Source: [Mycobacterium] vasticus
Lineage (GTDB): Bacteria; Actinomycetota; Actinomycetes; Mycobacteriales; Mycobacteriaceae
Length of the DNA stretch: 64,000 nt
Direction: 5' to 3'
Assembly: GCF_020181595.1 (NCBI RefSeq)
Contig: NZ_CP084028.1
Coordinates: forward strand, 4,370,021-4,434,020
Each line of letters opens with the position of its first letter. Positions within the stretch are counted from its first letter, which is position 1. Below are positions 34,348-42,821 of this stretch, piece after piece. The notes under the pieces were generated by a model. That model worked only from the letters and a program-made list of their open reading frames with translations, did no database searches and was not told the origin of the DNA. Position numbers and translations under genes: made by a program.

Positions 34348-35151
34348 GTGTCCGATTCGCCACGAACCTCCCCCTCCCGGAACCACCTTTCCCGGCGTGA
34401 CGTGCTGCGATACGCCTCGGCCGCGACGGCGATGGCCGGCCTGGGCGGGGCAGCGGCGGGGGCCGGTGCGCCCGTCGCCTCGGGCACCGGACACATGCTG
34501 ATCGACTACGCCATGCGCCAGATCCCGGCCCAGGACATCCGCGCCGCCGGCTACTCCGGGGTGATCAACTACGTGTCGACGTCGCGGCCCGGGTCCAGCT
34601 TCGGCGCCAAGCCGATCACCCGGCCCTACGCCGAGTCGCTGACCGCGGCGGGCCTGGTGATCGTCAGCAATTACCAGTTCGGCAAGCCGGGCGGGACGGC
34701 CCCGTCGGACTTCACCCGCGGGTTCGCCGGCGGCGTCAGCGACGCGCACACCGCCTGGCAGCTGCACACCGCGGCCGGTGGCGCACGCAACGCACCGATC
34801 TTCTTCAGCGTCGACGACGACATCAACCGCGAGACCTGGAACAATGTTGCGCTGCAATGGTTTCGGGGAATCAATTCGGTTCTGGGCGTGCAACGCACCG
34901 GCGTCTACGGTGGCGTTGACGTGTGCCAGTGGGCTGCCGCCGACGCTGTGATCGGCAGCTCCAGCACGCCGGGTCACCGATGGGCATGGCAGACCCGGTC
35001 GTGGTCAAAGGGGAAGCGCGACCCCGCGGCCGTGCTCTTCCAGCGCATCGTGAGCACCGCATCTAGCCCGGGTCCGGTGGTCGGCGGAATCGAAGTCGAC
35101 GTCAACGACGTCATGGCCCACGACTGCGGGCAGTGGAACCTGCACCCGTGA
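34348..35151 (+). CDS. Tat-exported DUF1906 (glycoside hydrolase-like) protein
   Basis: A 267-residue protein. LSRRDVLRYASAATAMAG is a twin-arginine signal with a small-residue hydrophobic core. The DUF1906 domain shows MLIDYAMRQIPAQDIRAAGY, SNYQFGKPGG, DFTRGFAGGVSDAHTAWQLH, APIFFSVDDDIN and FRGINSVLGVQRTGVYGGVD, and ends VNDVMAHDCGQWNLHP. It is a close paralogue of 27693-28469 and resembles Rv2525c. It probably acts on envelope polysaccharide or peptidoglycan, or is a catalytically degenerate member. The start is GTG at 34348. Confidence 0.87.
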   Translation: MSDSPRTSPSRNHLSRRDVLRYASAATAMAGLGGAAAGAGAPVASGTGHMLIDYAMRQIPAQDIRAAGYSGVINYVSTSRPGSSFGAKPITRPYAESLTAAGLVIVSNYQFGKPGGTAPSDFTRGFAGGVSDAHTAWQLHTAAGGARNAPIFFSVDDDINRETWNNVALQWFRGINSVLGVQRTGVYGGVDVCQWAAADAVIGSSSTPGHRWAWQTRSWSKGKRDPAAVLFQRIVSTASSPGPVVGGIEVDVNDVMAHDCGQWNLHP

Positions 35152-35164
35152 GGGTGCGATTCGG

Positions 35165-35251
35165 CTAGGAGCTGGTCGACAGGAAAAGGGCCAAGGTGAG
35201 CATCACGACGCACGCAATGGATGTGATGACGCCCAGGTCTGTTGGCGACAT
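35165..35251 (-). CDS. Small single-span membrane peptide, 28 residues
   Basis: ATG at 35251 to TAG at 35165 encodes 28 residues: MSPTDLGV followed by a hydrophobic helix (ITSIACVVMLTLALFL) and a short STSS tail. An AGGAG ribosome site lies 7 bases upstream of the ATG. It starts with a short polar end, has one membrane span and no signal cleavage site, as in small bacterial membrane peptides. It sits between the convergent DUF1906 gene and the lipoprotein gene. I see no family match. Confidence rests on the ribosome site and the clean hydrophobic profile. Confidence 0.5.
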   Translation of the reverse strand: MSPTDLGVITSIACVVMLTLALFLSTSS

Positions 35252-35393
35252 GAGTCGGCTCCTGTCTGTGATGACCTCGGTTGATCCGCGGCGCCACCAA
35301 GTTAGCCGGGCGGCTCGACCGACGTCAACCGACCGCCGACAGCGCGGCCTCGATCACCTGCACCGGCGCACACGGACGATAGTCGTCGGACGT

Positions 35394-35948
35394 CTACCCT
35401 CCGGCCGACTGCAACGTCAGCTGCAGAAACCCCGCACCCCATGGTTGCAGCATCACATCGGCGGGCCAACTCACGCGATGGTCCTGCCCACGCAGGTAGT
35501 CGGCGGGGATACCGATGGTCTTGACCGGCTTTCCATGGTTCTCGAAGACCAACAGGCTGGCTTTGGATTGAAAGAAGTTCGACTTGATCACCGGTGCGCC
35601 TACCGTTCTCTCGATGAACTCCCGCTCGGTGTACTCGTGAAACAGATGCACCTCATCCCACGGCCATGAGGTGAAGTCACTCAGTCTGCCCGACTTACGT
35701 TGATCCACGAGGTTTGCCAAGCCCTCGTTGAGTCGTTGATCGTTGTAGTCGATGTCCATCGATTGCCTCTTCAGCCCGCAGCTAGTCAGCAAGAGGAACA
35801 GCAACAGCACGCTGAGCCAGTGCGTATCGGCGTTGCTCTGGCCGCCCGCGCCGCATCCGCGAAACCTGCGCTCTGGTCGACCATGGCTACAGAGGTATCC
35901 CATTCGGTCAACAGCACCCTCGCCAAGCCGGAACCTCAGGTCCACCAC
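35394..35948 (-). CDS. Putative lipoprotein of unknown function
   Basis: Up to 184 residues. LSVLLLFLLLTSCGLKRQSM is a lipoprotein signal with lipobox LTSC. The mature part (DYNDQRLNEGLANLVDQRKS, then WPWDEVHLFHEYTEREFIE, then FENHGKPVKTIGIPADYLRG) is polar, ends QPWGAGFLQLTLQSAGG, and has no family I recognise. The start is uncertain: the first in-frame codon is at 35948, and an ATG 15 codons later also leaves a long N-region. Base composition is low for this window (128 G+C of 240 in 35521-35760, 53%), which suggests transfer. It is paired with the membrane protein gene 6 bases upstream. Confidence 0.6.
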   Translation of the reverse strand: MVDLRFRLGEGAVDRMGYLCSHGRPERRFRGCGAGGQSNADTHWLSVLLLFLLLTSCGLKRQSMDIDYNDQRLNEGLANLVDQRKSGRLSDFTSWPWDEVHLFHEYTEREFIERTVGAPVIKSNFFQSKASLLVFENHGKPVKTIGIPADYLRGQDHRVSWPADVMLQPWGAGFLQLTLQSAGG

Positions 35949-35954
35949 AACCGT

Positions 35955-36221
35955 TCATCCCTGCGACTCGCGACGAGACATGTGCGCACGGACCAGCAGA
36001 TAGCCGCCGCCGAGCAGGCAGGACGCCGCGCGCAGCGCAGCCCAGAGCGGCCTCGGGTCCGCTGACGACAGCTCGCTAACGAGAATCAGCGTCGCCAGGA
36101 ACCCGAAACATAGAAGCGCAATCCCGAAAGCTCTTACCCGACCGGGGTTCTCATCCAGTCCGGGTAACACTCCTGCCGCTACCAGCAGCGGCAGTACCAC
36201 CTGGAATAGATCGCGGAACAT
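35955..36221 (-). CDS. Small integral membrane protein of unknown function
   Basis: An 88-residue protein with three hydrophobic segments (LFQVVLPLLVAAGVLPGL; VRAFGIALLCFGFLATLILV; LWAALRAASCLLGGGYLLV) and a charged C-terminus (AHMSRRESQG). It ends 6 bases before the putative lipoprotein gene on the same strand, so they probably form a two-gene unit. No family is recognised. Confidence 0.55.
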   Translation of the reverse strand: MFRDLFQVVLPLLVAAGVLPGLDENPGRVRAFGIALLCFGFLATLILVSELSSADPRPLWAALRAASCLLGGGYLLVRAHMSRRESQG

Positions 36222-36275
36222 TCATCACCCAGTATCCGATAGATATCCAGCTCGAACATTAGTTGCTGATACGGC

Positions 36276-36581
36276 TCACGGAGACCCCGTCAGGCAGCGG
36301 AGAAGATCTCCAGCATTCAGGACGCCGTCTGCCAGCGCCCCCGCAGCAGCGACAATGGCGATTGGCGGAGCCTCTGCGAGAGGCACTGCCCCGGCCACGC
36401 CCAAGCCGTCCAAGCCGAGCGCAAAGAGGCTCCTCGCTGCCTGATCCGCGCTACATTGGCCCGCCTGGGTTGATTGTAGAATTCGGATCATCTGCTCTTG
36501 CTGACCCCTTGCGTATCCCGCTCCCACTGTGTCGGACAACGCTTGCATCCACGCCGCCGGAGTCCGGTCGGCATCGGCCAT
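36276..36581 (-). CDS. Small hypothetical protein
   Basis: A 101-residue protein. The N-terminal half is polar and helical (PAAWMQALSDTVGAGYARGQ, then QQEQMIRILQSTQ); the C-terminal half is Ala-rich and hydrophobic (VAGAVPLAEAPPIAIVAAAG), ending LLRCLTGSP. There is no signal peptide and no family I recognise. It is divergent from eccB2, with 119 bases between starts, and lies 54 bases upstream of the small membrane protein. In M. tuberculosis this position beside eccB2 is held by an unrelated gene, so it may be a strain-specific insertion. Confidence 0.45.
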   Translation of the reverse strand: MADADRTPAAWMQALSDTVGAGYARGQQEQMIRILQSTQAGQCSADQAARSLFALGLDGLGVAGAVPLAEAPPIAIVAAAGALADGVLNAGDLLRCLTGSP

Positions 36582-36660
36582 AGCGCAAAAGCTACGCCCT
36601 TCGACGCGATCGGGTCTCCGGCAGCGACTGGTTCCCGCAGGCTGAGGCCAGTATCGTCGT

Positions 36661-36679
36661 CGCGGTGCACGTGACCGCG
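36661..36679. promoter_or_regulatory. Palindrome upstream of eccB2
   Basis: CGCGGT (36661-36666) and ACCGCG (36674-36679) are perfect inverted arms around GCACGTG; removing one G gives the exact 18-base palindrome CGCGGTCACGTGACCGCG. It ends 21 bases before the eccB2 ATG and just before the AAGGAG ribosome site. It could be an operator for the ESX-2 operon or a 5'-UTR hairpin. Confidence 0.4.
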
Positions 36680-36700
36680 GGGTCTAAGGAGTAGCAGAGC

Positions 36701-38200
36701 ATGCCGCTGAGTCTGTCGAACCGGGACCAAAACTCGGGTCACCTGTTCTACAACCGCCGGCTGCGCGCTGCCACCACCAAGTTCTCGGTGCGGATGAAGC
36801 ACGACGACCGCAAGCAGACCGCCGCGATCGTGCTGTCGGTGGTGCTGATCTTCATCGGCATGGGCTGGATGCTGCTGCTGAATGTGCTGCGCCCGGCCGG
36901 AATCGTTCGGACGTCGGCGATCGTCGGCGACCGCGACTCCGGAGCCATCTACGCGCGCATCGACGGGCGCCTCTATCCCGCGCTGAACATCACCTCGGCC
37001 CGGCTGGCCGTGGGCCACTCGGAGGCCCCCACCTGGGTCAAGCCCGCCGAGATCGCCAAATACCCCACCGGCCCGATGATCGGCATCCCCGGTGCCCCGG
37101 CGGCGCTGGTCGCCGACACCGCCGCGCCCTCGGCGTGGGCCGTCTGCGACACCGCGGGGTCCCCGCGCCGGGCCGAGCCGCCCCTGGTGACCGCGATCGC
37201 GGGGCCGCTGACCGGCGCCGGCCGCGCCGCGCCGCTGGCTGCCGGCGCCGCCGTGCTGACCCGCTTCCAGGGCGCCACCTACGTGATCTGGGGAGGCAAG
37301 CGCTCCCAGGTGGACCCGGCCGATCGGGCGATCACACGGAGCCTGGGCATCGACCCGGGAACCACCGCCCCGGTGGAGATGTCCCGCGCGCTCTACGACG
37401 CCCTGCCCAGCACCGAACCGCTGCGGGTGCCGGTGATTCCACTGGCCGGAGCGCCGTCGCAGTGGGTGCCCGGATCGGCGGTGGGAGCGGTGCTGGAGAC
37501 CCGGACCGCCGGCGGCGGCTCCCAGTTCTATGTGCTGGTGCCCGACGGGGTCCAGAAGATCACCAGCTTCGTCGCCGACCTGATCCGCAGCGCGAACTCG
37601 TTCGGTTCGGTCGCTCCCCTGGTGGTCAGCCCGGACAAGCTGGTCAATATCCCGGAAGTGGGCACGCTGCCGGTCGAGTACTACCCGAACAGCCGGCTCA
37701 AGTTCGTCGACACCGCCGCCGACCCGACGACGTGCGTGGGGTGGGAGAAGGCCTCCGGTGACCGGCAAGCCCGGATCACCCTCTACAACGGCCGCGGCCT
37801 GCCGGTGTCACCGGCCGTGGACAACCGGATAGTCAAACTGGTGCGCGACGACCGCGGCCCCACCTCGGTGGTGGCCAACCAGGTGCTGGTGCAGCCCGGG
37901 GCCACCAACTTCGTCACCTCGACCAGTGAGCTGCTCGACTCCGACTCCCGCGAGACCCTGTTCTGGGTGTCACCCAGCGGCGTCCGGTACGGGATCGCCG
38001 CCGAGACCGAAACCCTGCAGGGCCTCGGCCTGGACCCCGGCTCGGCGCAACAGGCACCGTGGCCGCTGCTGCGGACGTTCGCTGCCGGCCCGGAACTGTC
38101 CCGCCGCGCCGCGCTGCTGGCCCGCGACACGGTGACGTCCGCCGGCGCGGTGCAGCCGGTGGTGCCCCAAAGCCAACAGGGCATTCCAGGAGGGCACTGA
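36701..38200 (+). CDS. eccB2: ESX-2 secretion system protein EccB2
   Basis: A 499-residue core component of the type VII secretion membrane complex. A short cytosolic N-terminus with the family motif FYNRRLRAATTKFSVRMKHD is followed by one membrane span (IVLSVVLIFIGMGWMLLLNV, about residues 42-64) and a large periplasmic region with the repeat-like fold of EccB. Paired cysteines (AVCDTAG and TTCVGWE) probably form the periplasmic disulfide. Length and sequence match Rv3895c of M. tuberculosis ESX-2. It is the first gene of the 17-kb operon and ends 3 bases before eccC2. Confidence 0.95.
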   Translation: MPLSLSNRDQNSGHLFYNRRLRAATTKFSVRMKHDDRKQTAAIVLSVVLIFIGMGWMLLLNVLRPAGIVRTSAIVGDRDSGAIYARIDGRLYPALNITSARLAVGHSEAPTWVKPAEIAKYPTGPMIGIPGAPAALVADTAAPSAWAVCDTAGSPRRAEPPLVTAIAGPLTGAGRAAPLAAGAAVLTRFQGATYVIWGGKRSQVDPADRAITRSLGIDPGTTAPVEMSRALYDALPSTEPLRVPVIPLAGAPSQWVPGSAVGAVLETRTAGGGSQFYVLVPDGVQKITSFVADLIRSANSFGSVAPLVVSPDKLVNIPEVGTLPVEYYPNSRLKFVDTAADPTTCVGWEKASGDRQARITLYNGRGLPVSPAVDNRIVKLVRDDRGPTSVVANQVLVQPGATNFVTSTSELLDSDSRETLFWVSPSGVRYGIAAETETLQGLGLDPGSAQQAPWPLLRTFAAGPELSRRAALLARDTVTSAGAVQPVVPQSQQGIPGGH

Positions 38201-38203
38201 CCG

Positions 38204-41200
38204 ATGTCCAAGCGCGCGTTTGTTCCCGTACGCCTTCAGGTTCCCGAGCCCAAGCCGGTGCGCGTCGCGCCGCGGGCGCCCGACGCCCTGCCTGAACGCG
38301 AGCCCCGCAACCTGTGGGTGATGATCGGCCTGCCGGCGCTGCTGGTCGCACTGATCGGCACCATCGTCATGCTCTACGTCTCCGGGGTACGCAGCCTGGG
38401 GTCGGGCATGTTCCCGATGATGGGCATGGCCGGGCTGGGCATGCTGATGTTCTCCGGCCGCTTCGGCCGCGCCCGCAAGATCAGCTGGGGCGAGCAGGAG
38501 AAGAACCGGCGCAGCTACCTGCGTTCCCTCGACGGTGAGCGCGACGAGATCCAGAAGGCGGTCTGCGCCCAGCGCCAGGCCCAGGATCAGGTGCACTCCA
38601 ATCCGCAGGCGCTGGGCGCGGTCATCGGTGGGCCGCAGATGTGGGAGCGCCGCCGCTCGGACCCGGATTTCCTGGACGCCCGGGTAGGTGTCGGTGTGCA
38701 GCACGCCCCGGATTCGGTGCTGTCGGTGCAGTGGCCGGAGATCCCCATCGACGAGGAGCTGGAGCCGGTCACCGGCCAGGCGCTGCGGGACTTCATCCTC
38801 GAGCAGCGCAAGATCCGCGACATCGCCAAGGTGGTCAACCTGCGTTCCCGTCCGGGCTTCAGCTTCGTCGGCGAGGACCTCGACCAGGTTCGCTCCCTGC
38901 TGCGCTCGGTGCTGGCCGGGCTGGCGGTCTTCCACAATCCGCTCGATCTCAAGCTGATGGTGGTGACCCGCCACCCTGAGCTGTGGTCCTGGATGGTGTG
39001 GCTGCCGCACAACCAGCACGACGAACTGTTCGACGCCTGCGGGTGGCGCCGGCTGGTGTTCACCAGCCCCACCGAGTTGGAGTCGACGCTCGGTGCGGAC
39101 CTGCACATGAAGGGCAAGCGCGGTGCGTGGCGGCCGCCGTCGGCACCGAGTCCCACCACCATGGGATCGGCGCTGGAGACCGGCTCCGACGGCAACGAGC
39201 TCGGGCCGCACTGGGTGATCGTCGACGACAACACCGGCAGTCCCGAGGCGTGGGAGAGCGTCGTCGGCCGCGTCGGCAAGGACGGCATCACGGTGCTGCG
39301 GGTGGCGTCTCGGCTCGGCGCGGGCGTGGGTTTCGCGCGCGACGAGGTCTTCGAGGTCATCGACCAGCCGGCCCGCACCAACCACGCCGACGAACCCGCC
39401 CCCACCCACCGCAGGGACGGACGGGCCGTCCCGGCGCAGCGGCCCATGCTGCGCGTCGGCGGCAAGTTCTTCGCCCACGCCGATCAACTGTCGGTGCCGC
39501 GGGCCTACCGCTATGCGCGGGCCATGGCGCGCTGGTCGCCCACGGCCAGTGTCGATGTCGCCGACGCCGGCAGCGGCGCCCTGGAACTGTTGCGCGCGTT
39601 GGGAATCGACGACGCCCGCGAGCTGAACGTGGACCGGCTGTGGGCCGAGCGACGCAGTCGCGGCGACGAGCGGTGGGCCGAGATCCCGGTGGGCGCCAAG
39701 CCCAACGGCGAGCTGCAGAACGTGGTCCTGCGTGCAAAAGACTTCGGCGGCTTCGGCTTTCACTCGGTGGTGGTCGGCACCAGCGGCTCGGGCAAGTCGG
39801 AGTTCTTCCTGTCGCTGGTCTACGGGATCGCGCTGACCCACTCGCCGGAGACCTTCAACGTGATCTTCGTCGACATGAAGTTCGAGTCCGCAGCCCAAGA
39901 CATCCTCGGCATACCTCACGTGTCGGCGGCGCTGTCCAACCTCGGCAAGGACGACCGTCACCTCGCCGAACGGATGCGGCGCGCGATCGACGGTGAGATC
40001 GCTCGGCGCTACCGGCTGTTCAACTCCGTCGGCGCGCGCGATGCCAACGACTACGAGGAGATCCGGCTGGCCGGCCGCGATCTGGAGCCGGTTCCGATCC
40101 TGCTGGTGGTGATCGACGAGTACCTGGAGCTGTTCGCCAACCACGGCAAGTGGATCGAGTTGATCATCCACATCGGTCAGGAGGGCCGCGGCGCCAACGT
40201 CTTCTTCATGCTCGGCGGTCAGCGCCTGGACCTGTCGTCGCTGCAGAAGGTCAAGTCCAACATCGCCTTCCGCGTCGCGCTGCGCGCCGAATCCGGCGAC
40301 GACAGCCGGGAGGTCATCGGCTCCGACGCCGCCTACCACCTGCCGTCGAAGGAGAACGGTTTCGGGCTGCTCAAGGTCGGTCCGCGTGACCTGGACCCGT
40401 TCCGCTGCTTCTACCTGTCCGCGCCGTTCGTGGTGCCCAAACGCAAGGTGTCCACCGGCAAGACCCTGGACATGACGCTGACCAAACCCCGGCTCTACAC
40501 CTGGCAGTACCAGCCGCTGGACGACGCCGATGCCCAGGCGCTGCAGGACATGTCGGCCACCGACACCGAGCCCGACGAGTTCCTCCTGCACGACGACGGC
40601 TTCAAGAAGAAGAAGATCGTCGACGTCCTGCGCGAGTCGCTGATCGCCGCGGACCGCCAGGCGCCGCACCTGCCGTGGCTGGCACCGCTGGAGATCTCCG
40701 AGCCGGTCGACGCGCTGGTCGCGCTGTACCGGGGCAAGCCGTGGGACGTCGACTACGGGCGCAACTCGGGGCTGGTGTGGCCGCTGGCCGTCAAGGACAT
40801 CCCCGAGGACGCCCAGCAGTTGGTGCACTGCGTCGACGTGCTGCGCAGCAACATCATGGTCGTCGGGGCCAAGAGCCGGGGCAAGACGACGACGCTGATG
40901 ACGCTGATGTGCTCGGCGGCGCTGATGTACTCCCCGGCCCGGCTGACGTTCTTCTGCGTCGGCGGTGCCACGCTGGGCTACGCCGAGAACCTGCCGCACG
41001 TGGCCGACATCGTCTCGCCGGCCGACCGTGAGGGCGTCGAGCGCACCGTGGCGACCATGGCCGCACTGGTCAGCGCCCGCCAAGACACCTTCCGGCGGGA
41101 CAAGATCGACATCAATGAATTCCGGGAGCGGCGCTTCGGCTCCGGCACCGACACGCTGGGCGGCACCGATCCAGGCGATCCCTACGGCGACGTCTTCCTG

Positions 41201-42409
41201 GTCATCGATGACTTCTCCGACCTCTACAACACCGACACCATGCTGGGAGATCGGATCATCGCGCTCAGCGGTGTCGGGCCGGAGTACGGCGTTCACCTGA
41301 TGACCAGTGCGTCGGGCTGGATTCACGGCCAGCGCCAGACGCTGCTGCAGAACTCCGACGTCCGCATCCAGCTGCGTCTGCAGAACCCGGGTGAGAACGA
41401 GATGGGCACCGCCTCGGTCGACGCCCGCGACGCCGCGAAGCGCACGGTGAACCGGCCCGGTTTCGGCCTGACCGAATCCCTGCACGAAATGCTCATCGGT
41501 ATGCCGGAACTGGCCGCCGCCGACGGCACCCGAATCGGAACGCGCGATCTCGGTGCCCGAGTCGCCGAAGTCGCCGGGGTGACCAAGCACGCCACACTCA
41601 AGCGACTGCCGTCCGCGGTCGCGCTGACCGACGTCATCGCCTACGACCTCGCCGAACGCCCGCCGGCCCAATCCGTGCCGTCGATCGCGTTCGCGATCGG
41701 CGAGCAGCACGATCTGCTGCCAGTGCCGCAGATCCTGTCCGAGCACCCGGGGATGATGATCCTGGGACGCGCGCTGTGCGGTAAGAGCGCCACCCTGGCC
41801 GCCATCGGCGAATCCGTGATGGCACGGTTCGGCCGGGACGAAGCCCAGATCACCATCATCGACCCCAAGACCGGGCCGCTGCGTGACCTGCAGGGTCCCG
41901 GCTACGTCAACGCCTACGCCTACGACCAGGACGAGATAGACGAGGTGCTGACCGCGCTGGCCCAGCAGGTCCTGGTCCCGCGACTGCCCGCCAAGGGCCT
42001 GAGCCAGGAGGAGCTGCGCGCACTCAAGCCCTGGGAGGGTCCGCGCCATTTCGTATTGATCGACGACGTTCAGGACCTGCGCCCCGCGCAGATCCATCCC
42101 GCCAAGCCACCGGTGGGCGCGGCGCTGTGGAAGCTGATGGAGCGCGGCCGCCAGATCGGCTTGCACGTGTTCACCACCCGCAACTCGTCTAACTTCGCCC
42201 AGCTGGAGATGGACCCCTGGGTGAAGACACAGCGCACCGCCAAGTCGCCGTTCCTGTTCATGGATAACGACCCGCAGAACAAGGTCAACCGGATGGTGCG
42301 GGCCCAGGAGCTGCCCGCCGGCCGCGGCCTGCTGGTCGACGATTCCCAGGTAGAGGGCGTGTTGGTGGGTGTGCCGACGTCGATGATGCGGGATTTCGAG
42401 CAGGATTGA
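38204..42409 (+). CDS. eccC2: ESX-2 secretion ATPase EccC2
   Basis: A 1401-residue motor protein; the ESX-2 homologue Rv3894c is nearly the same length. Two membrane spans lie near residues 38-90 (LWVMIGLPALLVALIGTIVM; MFPMMGMAGLGMLMFSG), followed by three FtsK/SpoIIIE-type ATPase domains. The Walker lysines fall at K531 in GTSGSGKS, K894 in GAKSRGKT and K1194 in RALCGKS; VVIDEYLELF is Walker B of the first domain. It recognises Esx/PE-PPE substrates and powers export through the EccB/C/D/E pore. It is a single-chain EccC, as in ESX-2, -3, -4 and -5, not split as in ESX-1. Confidence 0.96.
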   Translation: MSKRAFVPVRLQVPEPKPVRVAPRAPDALPEREPRNLWVMIGLPALLVALIGTIVMLYVSGVRSLGSGMFPMMGMAGLGMLMFSGRFGRARKISWGEQEKNRRSYLRSLDGERDEIQKAVCAQRQAQDQVHSNPQALGAVIGGPQMWERRRSDPDFLDARVGVGVQHAPDSVLSVQWPEIPIDEELEPVTGQALRDFILEQRKIRDIAKVVNLRSRPGFSFVGEDLDQVRSLLRSVLAGLAVFHNPLDLKLMVVTRHPELWSWMVWLPHNQHDELFDACGWRRLVFTSPTELESTLGADLHMKGKRGAWRPPSAPSPTTMGSALETGSDGNELGPHWVIVDDNTGSPEAWESVVGRVGKDGITVLRVASRLGAGVGFARDEVFEVIDQPARTNHADEPAPTHRRDGRAVPAQRPMLRVGGKFFAHADQLSVPRAYRYARAMARWSPTASVDVADAGSGALELLRALGIDDARELNVDRLWAERRSRGDERWAEIPVGAKPNGELQNVVLRAKDFGGFGFHSVVVGTSGSGKSEFFLSLVYGIALTHSPETFNVIFVDMKFESAAQDILGIPHVSAALSNLGKDDRHLAERMRRAIDGEIARRYRLFNSVGARDANDYEEIRLAGRDLEPVPILLVVIDEYLELFANHGKWIELIIHIGQEGRGANVFFMLGGQRLDLSSLQKVKSNIAFRVALRAESGDDSREVIGSDAAYHLPSKENGFGLLKVGPRDLDPFRCFYLSAPFVVPKRKVSTGKTLDMTLTKPRLYTWQYQPLDDADAQALQDMSATDTEPDEFLLHDDGFKKKKIVDVLRESLIAADRQAPHLPWLAPLEISEPVDALVALYRGKPWDVDYGRNSGLVWPLAVKDIPEDAQQLVHCVDVLRSNIMVVGAKSRGKTTTLMTLMCSAALMYSPARLTFFCVGGATLGYAENLPHVADIVSPADREGVERTVATMAALVSARQDTFRRDKIDINEFRERRFGSGTDTLGGTDPGDPYGDVFLVIDDFSDLYNTDTMLGDRIIALSGVGPEYGVHLMTSASGWIHGQRQTLLQNSDVRIQLRLQNPGENEMGTASVDARDAAKRTVNRPGFGLTESLHEMLIGMPELAAADGTRIGTRDLGARVAEVAGVTKHATLKRLPSAVALTDVIAYDLAERPPAQSVPSIAFAIGEQHDLLPVPQILSEHPGMMILGRALCGKSATLAAIGESVMARFGRDEAQITIIDPKTGPLRDLQGPGYVNAYAYDQDEIDEVLTALAQQVLVPRLPAKGLSQEELRALKPWEGPRHFVLIDDVQDLRPAQIHPAKPPVGAALWKLMERGRQIGLHVFTTRNSSNFAQLEMDPWVKTQRTAKSPFLFMDNDPQNKVNRMVRAQELPAGRGLLVDDSQVEGVLVGVPTSMMRDFEQD

Positions 42410-42513
42410 CCGGTAATTATTCGGTGAAGTGACGTGAATGCCCATTCGGGTTTAGGATCGTCCGCGAAGCTGCCAGCGTCGGCACATCCATAGATGAGGC
42501 ATCGGGAGGAAGA

Positions 42514-42816
42514 ATGCTCTCTGTAGAACCGGAAGCAGTCCTGGCATCAGCCGGCGCGGAGTCCGCCATCAGCGCGGAGACGGTGGCCGCAGCCTCCTCG
42601 GCCAGCCCCGGGTTGCTCGGCGTGCTGCCGATGGGCAATGACCTCGACTCGATCGCATTCCACGCGGCCCTGCTCGCCGCCGGCACCGAATACCTCGGCA
42701 TCGTCGCCGAGCACTCGGCGCAGCGCGGGCTGTTCGCCGGCACGCAGGCGACGGCGGCGGGCGTCTACAGCGCCACCGAGGCGCTGCGGGCAGCCACCGC
42801 CGCCATCAGCGGCTAG
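42514..42816 (+). CDS. PE family protein (PE36-like)
   Basis: A 100-residue, PE-domain-only protein. VEPEAVLASAGAESAISAET is the typical PE start, with PE at residues 6-7. The second half (AALLAAGTEYLGIVAEHSAQ) forms the other helix of the hairpin, and the Y-x-x-x-E/D-type export signal may be represented by Y-L-G-I-V-A-E. It has the position and pattern of PE36 in M. tuberculosis ESX-2, between eccC2 and the PPE gene. GGAGG precedes the ATG. It should pair with the next gene product and leave through ESX-2 with EspG2 as chaperone. Confidence 0.88.
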   Translation: MLSVEPEAVLASAGAESAISAETVAAASSASPGLLGVLPMGNDLDSIAFHAALLAAGTEYLGIVAEHSAQRGLFAGTQATAAGVYSATEALRAATAAISG

Positions 42817-42821
42817 CCGCC

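Noticed and set aside
37970..42445. Minus-strand open frame of 1491 codons opposite eccC2
   Set aside because: Very long, but it is exactly antisense to eccC2, His/Gln/Arg-rich, and carries no domain. Long antisense frames arise from GC-rich third positions.
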